Source: Streptomyces griseocarneus (lineage in GTDB: Bacteria > Actinomycetota > Actinomycetes > Streptomycetales > Streptomycetaceae). From it: 64,000 bases of DNA. The notes under the pieces were generated by a model, which was not told the DNA's origin, ran no database searches, and saw only the letters and a list, made by a program, of their open reading frames with translations. A program made the position numbers and the translations under genes. The stretch spans positions 248,001-312,000 of the forward strand of contig PENC01000001.1 in the NCBI GenBank assembly GCA_003674045.1. The letters are read 5' to 3'. Positions 36,772 through 45,357 of the stretch are shown here, in pieces. Every line of letters starts with the position of its first letter. Positions within the stretch are counted from its first letter, which is position 1.

Positions 36772-38217
36772 ATGGGATCCACATCGGACGTCAGCCGTCG
36801 CGACCTGGTCAAGCGCACCGCTGCGCTCGGATTGTTCGCGGTGCCCTCGATGAGCGTGCTGGCCGCGTGCGCCACGGGGGGTGGAAGCGACGACAACGAC
36901 AGTGGTGACAAGGGGAACAAGGGCAAGACGTCCGAGAAGAACCCGCTCGGTGTCAAGAACGGTGCCCCGCTGGACGCCTTCATCTTCAAGGGCGGCCTGG
37001 GCGACCAGTACGCCAAGGACGCCGAGGCCGATTACAAGTCCACCTACGGCGCCGATGTGCAGCACACCGGCACCCAGCAGGTCGGACCCAAGCTCCAGCC
37101 GCGCTTCGCCGGGGGCAATCCGCCGGATGTCATCGACAACTCGGGCGCCGACCACCTGGACATGAACAAGCTCTCCTCGCAGGGGCAGTTGGCGGATCTC
37201 ACCCCGCTGCTCGACGCCCCGACGCTGGACGACCCCAAGAAGAAGATCCGGGACGTCCTCTACCCGAGCACCATCGAGAAGGGCAAACACAAGGACACCG
37301 TCGACGTCCTCTACTACGCCTTCACCGTCTATGGCACCTGGTATTCGCAGAAGCTGCTGAAGGACAAGGGCTGGGCCTATCCGAAGTCGCTCGACGAGAT
37401 GATCAAGCTCTGCGAGGAGATCAAGAAGGCGGGCATCGCGCCCTGGACCTACCCGGGCAAGTACCCGTACTACGTCCACTTCAATATCTTCCCGCAGATC
37501 GCCAAGATCGGCGGCATGGAGAAGTGGATCGCGATCGACAACCTGGAGCCCAACGCCTGGACCTCCAACGACGCGGTCAAGCAGGTCATCGGGCACTACG
37601 AGGAGCTGGCCGCCAAGGGGTATTTCCTCGAAGGGAGCCAGGGCCTGACCCATATCCAGGCGCAGACCTCCTGGACGAAGGGCAAGGCCGTCTTCATCCC
37701 CAACGGCTCCTGGGTGGAGAACGAGGCGAGCCCGACCACCCCCAAGGACTTCGACATGGCCGTCGGAGCGCTCTTCGACGGCGGCTCCGGCGACAAGATG
37801 CCGCATGGCGCGGTGCGCGCCGAGCCCAGCGAGCCCTTCATCGTCGCGAAGGGCGGCAAGAACCCCGCGGGCGGCATGGAGCTGCTGCGCATCATGCTCT
37901 CCAAGAAGCACGCGCAGAACTTCGCGCAGAAGGTCCACTCGCTGACGAGCAATATGCAGGGCGCCGAGGGAGCCTCCCTCTCCCCGGGCCTGGCCTCCGC
38001 CGCGCAGACGGTCAAGAACGCGGGAGGCAACCAGAACCTGCTGATGATCCAGCTCCAGGAGTGGTACCCGAAGCTGACGGACGAGAAGATGGGCGGCCTC
38101 ACCAGCCAGCTGCTCACCGGCGGTATCAAGGCCGACGAGTGGATCAGGAAGACGCAGCAGTACGCGGACGAGACGGCCAAGGACGGCTCCGTCACCAAGT
38201 TCCACCGGTCGGCCTGA
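36772..38217 (+). CDS. ngcE: ABC sugar importer, substrate-binding lipoprotein (NgcE-type)
   Basis: A 481-residue extracytoplasmic solute-binding protein. The N-terminus has a twin-arginine motif (SRRDLVK, residues 8-14) and a lipobox LAAC near residue 33, so it is probably a Tat-exported lipoprotein. A Gly/Asp/Lys-rich linker follows. The body matches the family 1 (CUT1) sugar-binding proteins. The NgcEFG assignment for N-acetylglucosamine or diacetylchitobiose rests on overall resemblance, the dre-like promoter and neighbourhood next to rok7B7. ATG 36772 has GAGGA seven bases upstream. No ATPase is encoded with it; such CUT1 systems usually share MsiK. Confidence 0.8.
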   Translation: MGSTSDVSRRDLVKRTAALGLFAVPSMSVLAACATGGGSDDNDSGDKGNKGKTSEKNPLGVKNGAPLDAFIFKGGLGDQYAKDAEADYKSTYGADVQHTGTQQVGPKLQPRFAGGNPPDVIDNSGADHLDMNKLSSQGQLADLTPLLDAPTLDDPKKKIRDVLYPSTIEKGKHKDTVDVLYYAFTVYGTWYSQKLLKDKGWAYPKSLDEMIKLCEEIKKAGIAPWTYPGKYPYYVHFNIFPQIAKIGGMEKWIAIDNLEPNAWTSNDAVKQVIGHYEELAAKGYFLEGSQGLTHIQAQTSWTKGKAVFIPNGSWVENEASPTTPKDFDMAVGALFDGGSGDKMPHGAVRAEPSEPFIVAKGGKNPAGGMELLRIMLSKKHAQNFAQKVHSLTSNMQGAEGASLSPGLASAAQTVKNAGGNQNLLMIQLQEWYPKLTDEKMGGLTSQLLTGGIKADEWIRKTQQYADETAKDGSVTKFHRSA

Positions 38218-38271
38218 CGGAGCCCGGTTTTTCGAGGGCCCGTCGACGGAGAAGGAGGGCCGGGAGGCGGC

Positions 38272-39195
38272 ATGCGGCACGGCAAATACCGGTTCATCGC
38301 GGGGTTCCTGGCCCTGCCCCTGGCGATCTACGCGATCTTTGTGATCTCGCCGTTCGTCCAGGCGTTCCAGCTCGCGATGACCGACTGGAGCGGTCTCGCG
38401 GGCAAGGCCACATACATAGGTTTCAAGAACTACGACAAGCTCGTGCACAGCGACGAGTTCTGGAACGCCCTGAAGCACAACGTCGTCATGCTCGTGCTGG
38501 TGCCGATCGTGACCCTGGCGCTGGGGCTGTTCTTCGCCTACATGCTCAATGTGGGGGGCCGTGCCCGCCGGGGCGCGGTGATCACGGGGGTGCGGGGAGC
38601 GCGCTTCTACAAGTTCGTCTTCTTCTTCCCCCAGGTCATCTCCATCACGATCATTTCGGTGATCTGGTTCAACATCTACAACCCGGATCCCTCGGACGGC
38701 ATGCTCAACTCCCTGCTGGGGGCGGTGGGGCTGGATTCCCTGCAGAGCGCCTGGCTGGGGGAGAAGAGCCTCGCCCTGGCCTGCATCATGGTCGTGATGG
38801 TCTGGGCGAACGTGGGCTTCTACGTGGTCCTGTTCTCCGCGGCCATGGCGTCCATACCGCGCGAGATCTACGAGGCGTCGCTGCTCGACGGCGCGGGCCG
38901 CGCCCAGACCTTCTTCCGGATCACGCTCCCGCTGCTGTGGGACACCGTGCAGACCGGCTGGGTCTACATGGGCATCATCGCGATGGACGCCTTCGCGCTC
39001 GTGCAGATCATGTCGGTGAACATGGGCGGCCCGGACGGCGCGACGGACGTGGTCCCGCTGCGGCTCTACCAGACGGCCTTCCGGGACAGCCAGTTCGGCT
39101 ACGCGTCGGCCATGGGCGTCGCCATGCTCGTCGTGACGCTGCTGTTCGCCGTGCTCACCATGCGCTTCGCGCGGCGTGAGCGGATCGAGTTCTAG
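38272..39195 (+). CDS. ngcF: ABC sugar importer, permease (NgcF-type)
   Basis: A 307-residue CUT1 permease with six predicted membrane segments, starting RHGKYRFIAGFLALPLAIYAIFVISPFVQAF. The cytoplasmic EAA loop that docks the ATPase is YEASLLDGAGRAQTFFRITLP near residue 202. ATG 38272 has GGGAGG a few bases upstream. It lies 54 bp after ngcE and 43 bp before ngcG. Confidence 0.85.
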   Translation: MRHGKYRFIAGFLALPLAIYAIFVISPFVQAFQLAMTDWSGLAGKATYIGFKNYDKLVHSDEFWNALKHNVVMLVLVPIVTLALGLFFAYMLNVGGRARRGAVITGVRGARFYKFVFFFPQVISITIISVIWFNIYNPDPSDGMLNSLLGAVGLDSLQSAWLGEKSLALACIMVVMVWANVGFYVVLFSAAMASIPREIYEASLLDGAGRAQTFFRITLPLLWDTVQTGWVYMGIIAMDAFALVQIMSVNMGGPDGATDVVPLRLYQTAFRDSQFGYASAMGVAMLVVTLLFAVLTMRFARRERIEF

Positions 39196-39238
39196 GGCAT
39201 CGGGTGCCGGCGGTATCGAGGGCTGGAGGTACGGACGG

Positions 39239-40150
39239 ATGACGACGAAAGCGGGCGCGGCGCCCGTGGCGGAGGAGGTTCCGGAGAAGGGCCGGGGCGC
39301 CGGGCGCGGGCGGACGGAGGGCGGGGTGCTCAACGTCTTCTCGCACGGCATCCTCCTCGCCTGGGCGCTCATGGTGGGGCTGCCGCTGCTGTGGGTGCTG
39401 TGGAGCTCGTTCAAGAGCAGCGGTGACATTCTCGGCTCGCCGTGGTCGCTGCCGCGCTCGCTGCACTTCGAGAACTGGGCGCATGCCTGGGACCGGGCCA
39501 ATATCGGCCGCTATTTCCTCAACACGGTCGTCGTGGTGGGCGCTTCGGTCATCGGCACCATGACGCTCGGCTCGATGGCGGGCTATGTGCTGGCCCGCTT
39601 CTCCTTTCCCGGCAACCGCTTCATCTACTACCTCTTCGTGGCCGGGATGTCCTTCCCGGTCTTCATGCTCGTCATTCCGCTGTTCTTCGTACTCCGGGAT
39701 TTCCCCGGGACGCGTCTGCTGGCCACCTATCCCGGGCTGATCCTGGTCTACATCGCCTTCTCGCTGCCGTTCACCGTGTTCTTCATGACGGCCTTCTTCC
39801 GCACCCTGCCGGCCTCGGTCGCCGAGGCGGCGATGATCGACGGGGCCTCGCACAGCCGGGTCTTCTTCCAGGTGATGCTCCCGATGGCGAAACCGGGGCT
39901 CATCAGCATCGGCATTTTCAATTTCCTGGGCCAGTGGAACCAGTACCTCCTGCCCATGGTCCTCAACCAGAGGGAGGACAGGTACGTCCTGACGCAGGGC
40001 CTCGCGGAGCTCGCCCTGCAGCAGGGTTACCAGGGGGACTGGGGCGGCCTGATGGCGGGCATGGTGATCGCCATGCTGCCCGTGCTCATCGTCTATGTGA
40101 TCTTCCAGCGCCAGGTGCAGGCGGGTCTGACGGCCGGTGCGCTGAAGTAG
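39239..40150 (+). CDS. ngcG: ABC sugar importer, permease (NgcG-type)
   Basis: A 303-residue CUT1 permease of the MalG branch with six membrane segments after a 40-residue charged N-terminal tail. The EAA motif is VAEAAMIDGASHSRVFFQVMLPMAKPG near residue 200. ATG 39239 has GGAGG nine bases upstream and is preferred over an earlier in-frame ATG (39176) lying inside the ngcF end. It is the last gene of the ngc operon. Confidence 0.85.
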   Translation: MTTKAGAAPVAEEVPEKGRGAGRGRTEGGVLNVFSHGILLAWALMVGLPLLWVLWSSFKSSGDILGSPWSLPRSLHFENWAHAWDRANIGRYFLNTVVVVGASVIGTMTLGSMAGYVLARFSFPGNRFIYYLFVAGMSFPVFMLVIPLFFVLRDFPGTRLLATYPGLILVYIAFSLPFTVFFMTAFFRTLPASVAEAAMIDGASHSRVFFQVMLPMAKPGLISIGIFNFLGQWNQYLLPMVLNQREDRYVLTQGLAELALQQGYQGDWGGLMAGMVIAMLPVLIVYVIFQRQVQAGLTAGALK

Positions 40151-40179
40151 CCGGGGCCTCGGCCTTGTCAGGGGGCGTG

Positions 40180-40581
40180 TCAGCGGAGCGTGAACCACAC
40201 GGCCTTGCCGACGCCCTGCGCCGCCGGGCGGACGCCCCAGGAGCGGGCGCAGCTGTCGACGAGGGTGAGCCCGCGGCCCGATTCGTCGTCGCAGCCCGCC
40301 GCGATCCGGGCGGGTACCTCGGGGCAGGCGTCGTGCACATCGACGCGCAGGGTGCGCGAGCGGCAGCTGAGGTCCACCGTCACCGGTGATTTGGTGTGCA
40401 CCACGCCATTGGTGACCAGCTCCGTCACCAGCAGACAGGCGGTGTCGGCGAGGTCGGTCCTGCCGTGCCGCTGCAGCGCGAGCCGGAGCGAGCTGCGGAC
40501 GACACTGACCATCCAGGGCTGGGCAGGGATCCGGAGTGTGTACCACCAGTCGGCGGTGGCCAGTTGAGGGTCCTCGCACAT
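40180..40581 (-). CDS. HATPase (RsbW/anti-sigma-like) ATP-binding protein
   Basis: A 133-residue GHKL ATPase domain. The N box is LVTELVTNGVVHT near residue 51 and the G box DDESGRGLTLVDSCARSWG near residue 97. Small stand-alone domains of this type are numerous in Streptomyces and often sit beside XRE-DUF5753 and DUF397 genes. They resemble anti-sigma factor kinases but their partners are mostly unknown. ATG 40581 is preferred over 40710, with GGAG upstream. It is divergent from the XRE gene. Confidence 0.85.
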   Translation of the reverse strand: MCEDPQLATADWWYTLRIPAQPWMVSVVRSSLRLALQRHGRTDLADTACLLVTELVTNGVVHTKSPVTVDLSCRSRTLRVDVHDACPEVPARIAAGCDDESGRGLTLVDSCARSWGVRPAAQGVGKAVWFTLR

Positions 40582-40727
40582 TGTGGCTCCGTTCGGGGGA
40601 GTGAGATTCAACAGTGATGGGGATCGACCGCGAGTGCATAAATTCGGTGGGCTTTCGTCCCTGTGAGTGACTGTGCTCACCGGGTGGGTGCAGGCAGACT
40701 CTCTGCCCAAAGGAAGGGAGGATTGTC

Positions 40728-41576
40728 ATGCCGCAGAAGCTCCCCACTATCCGCCAGAAGCGCCTCGGCGCGGAGCTGCGCAAGCTGCGCGAAGCCGCCG
40801 GTATGTCGGGCGAGGACGCCGCTGAGGCGCTGGAGTGCGGACAGGCCAAGATCAGCCGCATCGAGACGGGCACGAATGGGATTCGCCCATTCGAGCTACG
40901 CGGTCTGCTGAGGGCTTATGGGGTGACCGATCCCGCCCTCATCGACTCCCTGGTGGACCTGGCCAGGGAAGGCCGCCGCCAGGGCTGGTGGAATCACTAC
41001 GCGGGTTCCTTTCCCGGCATCGCCGACCTCGCGCACCTGGAGTCGAAGGCGGTCACGGTCCAGGTGTGGCAGACCGTGCTCGTCCCCGGGCTGCTGCAGA
41101 CCCCCGGCTATATGCGCGCGCTCTTCAGGGGCGGCCGGCACGGCTACGACGACGCCGAGGCGGACCGCTGCGTCGCCGCCCGCACCGCCCGGCAGGCCGT
41201 GCTCGACAAGCCGGACGCCCCCGAGCTCACCGCCCTGGTCTACGAGGCCGCGCTGCGCTGCCCGGTCGGCGGGCCCGACGTGATGCGGGACCAGCTGAGG
41301 CATCTCGCGGAGCGCGCCGGGGGCGAGCGGGTGCGCCTGCGGGTGCTGCCCTTCGACACCGGGGAGCACGGCGGCCTCGACGGCCCCTTCGTGATCTACG
41401 GCCTGCTCGCGTCCGGCATGGACGTGGTGATGGCGGACAGCCTCACGGGCGCCGCCCACCTCGACCAGGACGAGGAGGTCCGCCGCTACCGCGCGCTCTT
41501 CGACTCGCTGGCCTCGCGCGCGCTTCCGCCCGCCGCCTCCGTCGAGCTGATCGAGCGGCTGGCGGCGGGGTCGTGA
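40728..41576 (+). CDS. XRE regulator with DUF5753 domain (WhiJ-like)
   Basis: A 282-residue protein with an N-terminal XRE helix-turn-helix (LGAELRKLREAAGMSGEDAAEALECGQAKISRIETG, residues 10-45). It is followed by DUF5753, a Streptomyces-specific domain recognised here by the GWWNHYAGSFPGIADLAHLESKA and VPGLLQTPGYMRALF sections. WhiJ and relatives in S. coelicolor have this layout and influence development together with a DUF397 partner. ATG 40728 has GGGAGG seven bases upstream. Its stop overlaps the DUF397 start (GTGA). Confidence 0.9.
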   Translation: MPQKLPTIRQKRLGAELRKLREAAGMSGEDAAEALECGQAKISRIETGTNGIRPFELRGLLRAYGVTDPALIDSLVDLAREGRRQGWWNHYAGSFPGIADLAHLESKAVTVQVWQTVLVPGLLQTPGYMRALFRGGRHGYDDAEADRCVAARTARQAVLDKPDAPELTALVYEAALRCPVGGPDVMRDQLRHLAERAGGERVRLRVLPFDTGEHGGLDGPFVIYGLLASGMDVVMADSLTGAAHLDQDEEVRRYRALFDSLASRALPPAASVELIERLAAGS

Positions 41577-41839
41577 CGGCCGCGTCCCCCGCCGCGCCCG
41601 GCACCCCGCCCCGTACGCCGTCCGACGCGGCCTCCCGCGCCGCGCCCCCCTGGCAGCGGTCCCGGTCCTCCGGCAGCGGTGGCGGCAACGAGTGCCTGGA
41701 GGCCGCCCACGGCCCGGACGGGCGGCTCCGCTTCCGGGAGAGCGACCACTTACGGACCGTGCTCGCGCCCGCGCCCCACGCCTGGGCGGCCCTGCTGAGG
41801 GCCGTGAAGACCGGCGCCCTCGACCGCGTCTCCCGGTGA
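41573..41839 (+). CDS. DUF397 domain protein
   Basis: An 88-residue protein. The DUF397 core is WQRSRSSGSGGGNECLEAA, followed by RFRESDHLRTVLAPAPHAWAALLRAVKTGALD. Members are small partners of XRE-DUF5753 regulators. The first 30 residues are an Ala/Pro-rich extension longer than usual, so the true start could be internal. GTG 41573 overlaps the XRE stop by 4 bp. Confidence 0.85.
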   Translation: MTAASPAAPGTPPRTPSDAASRAAPPWQRSRSSGSGGGNECLEAAHGPDGRLRFRESDHLRTVLAPAPHAWAALLRAVKTGALDRVSR

Positions 41840-42010
41840 CCCCCCTCCCGCCTCTCCGTGCCCGGGGGCTCGATAGGGTTCAGGGCCTTGACGGGGATTG
41901 CTCCGGGCGGCTCAGCTTAGAGTTCATATGTTGTACGGAAGGCCGGGGCAGCGGTGCCGTGACCCGGCCGCGGGACGGCGGCCGTGCCGTCCCCGGCGAG
42001 GCGGGAGTGA

Positions 42011-43216
42011 ATGGGCGTGGAGACTCCGGGGTCGCAGTCGTCGCTGCACCGGGCCAACCTGGAGCGGGTCGTACGCGCGGTGCGCATGGCGGGCTCGCTC
42101 ACCCAGGCCGAGATCGCCCGCACGACCGGGCTCTCGGCCGCCACGGTCTCCAACATCGTGCGGGAGCTGAAGGACGGCGGTACGGTCGAGGTCACCCCCA
42201 CCTCCGCGGGCGGGCGCCGCGCCCGCAGCGTCTCCCTCTCCGGTGACGCCGGGATCGTCGTCGGCGTCGACTTCGGACACACCCACCTCCGCGTGGCCAT
42301 CGGCAACCTCGCCCACCGGGTGCTGGCGGAGGACGCCGAGCCCCTTGACGTGGACGCCTCCGCCGCCCAGGGCTTCGACCGCGCCGAGCACCTGGTCAAG
42401 CGGCTGATCGCCGAGGCGGGCATCGACACCGCCAAGATCGTCGGGGTGGGCCTCGGCGTGCCCGGGCCGCTCGACATGGCCTCCGGCACGCTCGGCTCGA
42501 CGGCCATCCTGCCGGGCTGGGCGGGCACCAACCCCCGTGACGAGCTCGCGTCCCGGCTGAGCGTGCCCGTGTACGTCGACAACGATGCCAACCTGGGCGC
42601 CCTCGGCGAGCTGGTCTGGGGCGCGGGCCGGGGGGCCACGGACCTCGCGTACATCAAGGTCGCCAGCGGGGTGGGGGCCGGACTGGTGATCAACGGGAGG
42701 ATCTACCGCGGCCCCGGCGGCACCGCGGGCGAGATCGGGCACATCACGCTCGACGAGGCCGGGCCGGTGTGCCGCTGCGGCAACCGCGGCTGTCTGGAGA
42801 CCTTCACCGCCGCCCGCTACGTCCTGCCGCTGCTCCACTCGACCCATGGCGCCGACCTGACCGTGGCACGCATGGTGGAGCTCGCGCGCGGGGGCGACCC
42901 CGGCTGCCGACGCGTGATCGGTGACGTCGGCCGGCACATCGGCAGCGGCGTGGCCAACCTCTGCAACCTCCTCAACCCCAGCCGGGTCGTGCTCGGCGGC
43001 GACCTCGCGGACTCCGGCGAGCTGGTGCTCGCGCCGATCCGGGAGTCGGTCTCCCGGTACGCGATCCCCAGCGCCGCACGGCAGTTGGAGGTCGTGCCCG
43101 GCGCGCTGGGCGGCCGTTCCGAGGTGCTGGGCGCGCTCGCGCTCGTCCTGAGCGAGATGGGCGACGCGACCCTCCTGGACGATTCCCGGCCGTCCGACAC
43201 GCCGGTGCCCGCCTGA
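42011..43216 (+). CDS. rok7B7: ROK-family transcriptional regulator (Rok7B7-type)
   Basis: A 401-residue ROK repressor. The N-terminal MarR-like helix-turn-helix (LTQAEIARTTGLSAATVSNIVRELK, residues 30-54) is followed by a sugar-kinase-like domain with VVGVDFGHTHLRV and the zinc motif CRCGNRGCLE. It precedes a xylose-type ABC operon, as rok7B7 does before xylFGH in S. coelicolor, where it affects carbon control and antibiotic production. ATG 42011 has GGGAG just upstream. Inverted and direct repeats between it and xylF are candidate binding sites. Confidence 0.85.
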   Translation: MGVETPGSQSSLHRANLERVVRAVRMAGSLTQAEIARTTGLSAATVSNIVRELKDGGTVEVTPTSAGGRRARSVSLSGDAGIVVGVDFGHTHLRVAIGNLAHRVLAEDAEPLDVDASAAQGFDRAEHLVKRLIAEAGIDTAKIVGVGLGVPGPLDMASGTLGSTAILPGWAGTNPRDELASRLSVPVYVDNDANLGALGELVWGAGRGATDLAYIKVASGVGAGLVINGRIYRGPGGTAGEIGHITLDEAGPVCRCGNRGCLETFTAARYVLPLLHSTHGADLTVARMVELARGGDPGCRRVIGDVGRHIGSGVANLCNLLNPSRVVLGGDLADSGELVLAPIRESVSRYAIPSAARQLEVVPGALGGRSEVLGALALVLSEMGDATLLDDSRPSDTPVPA

Positions 43217-43270
43217 GCCGTCCGGCGGCGGATGCTCCCTCCGCTCGTGTGGCTCCCGTGTTCACGCAGG

Positions 43271-43299
43271 TAACGAATGGCATCGTTGCCATCTCGTTA
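43271..43299. promoter_or_regulatory. Inverted repeat upstream of xylF
   Basis: TAACGAATGGCA (43271-43282) pairs with TGCCATCTCGTTA (43287-43299), with one extra base in the right arm, around a 4-bp spacer. It lies 93 bp before the xylF start and is a candidate ROK operator. Confidence 0.55.
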
Positions 43300-43303
43300 A
43301 GGG

Positions 43304-43339
43304 TTGACTTCTTGACGCTCTGTTGACCGCCGAGTTGAC
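43304..43339 (+). repeat. Four direct TTGAC repeats in the xylF promoter region
   Basis: TTGAC occurs at 43304, 43312, 43323 and 43335. Spacing is 8, 11 and 12 bp, so roughly one helix turn. One may be the -35 of the operon and the others activator or repressor half-sites. Confidence 0.5.
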
Positions 43340-43391
43340 TTCCAGCCACCTCGGCCGCGACGAAGCGGCCTCGTCAGGGAGGTATCTGCAC

Positions 43392-44498
43392 GTGAAAACG
43401 CATCTGCGGCGTGCCGCCGTGGTCGTCGCGGCCGCCTCGATGGCAGCGGGCCTCGCCGCCTGCGGCAGCGCCAAGGAAGCCGGCGGCGGGGACAAGAAGA
43501 AGGACAAGAAGGGCTCGCTGACCATCGGCCTCCTGCTGCCGGAGAACCAGACCGCCCGCTACGAGCGGTTCGACAAGCCCCTGATCGAGAAAAAGATCAA
43601 GGAACTCGCGGGCACGGGCACCAGGGTCCTCTACGAGAACGCCAAGCAGGACGCGTCGGTCCAGCAGCAGCAGGTCGACACGATGATCACCAAGAAGGTC
43701 GACGCCCTGATCCTCGACTCGGTGGATGCCAAGTCGATAGCGAGCTCGGTGAAGAAGGCCACCGACAAGGGCATCCCCGTCGTCGCGTACGACCGCCTCG
43801 CCGAGGGCCCCGTCAAGGCGTACACCTCCGTCGACAACGAGCGCGTCGGCAGGATCCAGGGCGAGTCGCTGCTCAAGGCCCTCGGTGACAACGCGGCCAA
43901 GGGCGAGATCGTGATGATGAACGGCTCCGTCACCGACCCCAACGCCAAGATGTACAAGGACGGCGCCCACGCCGTGCTCGACGGCAAGGTGAAGATCGGC
44001 AAGGAGTACGACACCAAGGAGTGGAAGCCGGAGAACGCCAACGAGAACATGAAGGGCGCCATCTCCTCGCTCGGCAAGGACAGGATCGTCGGCGTCTACT
44101 CGGCCAACGACGGCATGGCGGGCGGCGTCATCACCGCCCTCAAGAGCGCGGGCTTCGCCAAGCTGCCCCCGGTGACCGGCCAGGACGCCGAGCTGTCGGC
44201 CGTCCAGCGCATCCTCGCGGACGAGCAGTTCATGAGCGTCTACAAGCCCTACGAACCCGAGGCGGACGCCGCGGCCGAGCTGGCCGTGGCCCTCGCCCGC
44301 GGTGAGAAGCCCGACGGCGTCGCCAAGTCCACCGTCGACAGCGGCACCGAGAAGAGGATCCCCTCCATCATCGTCACCCCCTTCGCCCTGACCAAGGCCG
44401 ACATCGCCCGGTACGTGGGCAAGGAGGGCTTCTTCACCCTGAACGAGATCTGCACCGCCAAGTACAAGGCGCAGTGCGCGAAGGCTGGCCTGAAGTGA
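43392..44498 (+). CDS. xylF: Xylose-type ABC importer, substrate-binding lipoprotein
   Basis: A 368-residue periplasmic-binding-protein (type I fold) lipoprotein with lipobox LAAC near residue 24 and a Lys/Gly-rich linker. It continues GSLTIGLLLPENQTARYERFD and VDALILDSVDAKSI, characteristic of XylF. GTG 43392 has GGGAGG ten bases upstream. First gene of xylFGH. The substrate is probably D-xylose, by similarity and context. Confidence 0.88.
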   Translation: MKTHLRRAAVVVAAASMAAGLAACGSAKEAGGGDKKKDKKGSLTIGLLLPENQTARYERFDKPLIEKKIKELAGTGTRVLYENAKQDASVQQQQVDTMITKKVDALILDSVDAKSIASSVKKATDKGIPVVAYDRLAEGPVKAYTSVDNERVGRIQGESLLKALGDNAAKGEIVMMNGSVTDPNAKMYKDGAHAVLDGKVKIGKEYDTKEWKPENANENMKGAISSLGKDRIVGVYSANDGMAGGVITALKSAGFAKLPPVTGQDAELSAVQRILADEQFMSVYKPYEPEADAAAELAVALARGEKPDGVAKSTVDSGTEKRIPSIIVTPFALTKADIARYVGKEGFFTLNEICTAKYKAQCAKAGLK

Positions 44499-44541
44499 CC
44501 GCGGCGTCCCGTCGGCAGCGGCGGTGAAGGAGATGATGCAC

Positions 44542-45357
44542 GTGTCCGCTACGCCCGTGCTGGCGTTGCGCGGGATCTCCAAGAGGTTCGGTGCCGTCCA
44601 GGCGCTCACCGACGTCGAGCTGGAGATCCACGCCGGTGAGGTGGTCGCCCTGGTCGGTGACAACGGCGCCGGCAAGTCCACCCTCGTCAAGACCATCGCC
44701 GGGGTCGGCCCCGCCGACGAGGGCGTGATCGAGTGGCAGGGCCGCCGGGTCACCGTCGACCGGCCGTACGCCGCCCAGGAGCTGGGCATCGCGACCGTCT
44801 ACCAGGACCTCGCGCTGTGCGACAACCTCGACGTCGTCGGCAATCTCTTCCTCGGCCGGGAGATCGTCCGCGCCGGGGTGCTCGACGAGGTCGAGATGGA
44901 GCGCCGCGCCCGCGAGCTGCTCGCCACCCTGTCCATCAGGATTCCCAGTGTTCGGATTCCGGTCGCCTCGCTCTCCGGCGGGCAGCGGCAGACCGTCGCC
45001 ATCGCCCGGTCCCTGCTCGGCGAGCCCAAGGTCGTCATCCTCGACGAGCCCACCGCGGCACTCGGCGTCGAACAGACCGCGCAGGTCCTCGACCTGGTCG
45101 AACGGCTGCGGGAACGCGGCCTCGGCGTCATCCTCGTCAGCCACAACATGGCCGACGTGCGGGCCGTCGCCGACCGGGTCGCGGTGCTCCGGCTGGGCCG
45201 CAACAACGGCACCTTCGAGGTGAGCGCCACCTCGCAGGAGGACATCGTCTCGGCCATCACCGGCGCCACCGACAACGCTGTCACCCGTCGCGCGGCCCGT
45301 CGGCGGCCGGAGGACGGGTCCGACGCGACGGAACCACGGGAAGGAGGAGTCCGATGA
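44542..45357 (+). CDS. xylG: Xylose-type ABC importer, ATPase (single domain)
   Basis: A 271-residue ABC ATPase with Walker A GDNGAGKST near residue 42, Q-loop VYQDLALCDN, signature LSGGQRQTVAIARSLL and Walker B VVILDEPTAALG. Classical XylG/RbsA proteins have two ATPase domains in about 500 residues; this one has a single domain, like FrcA, and would work as a homodimer. The start is uncertain: AAGGAG at 44527-44532 fits GTG 44542 best, with ATG 44536 as alternative. Its stop overlaps the xylH start. Confidence 0.88.
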   Translation: MSATPVLALRGISKRFGAVQALTDVELEIHAGEVVALVGDNGAGKSTLVKTIAGVGPADEGVIEWQGRRVTVDRPYAAQELGIATVYQDLALCDNLDVVGNLFLGREIVRAGVLDEVEMERRARELLATLSIRIPSVRIPVASLSGGQRQTVAIARSLLGEPKVVILDEPTAALGVEQTAQVLDLVERLRERGLGVILVSHNMADVRAVADRVAVLRLGRNNGTFEVSATSQEDIVSAITGATDNAVTRRAARRRPEDGSDATEPREGGVR

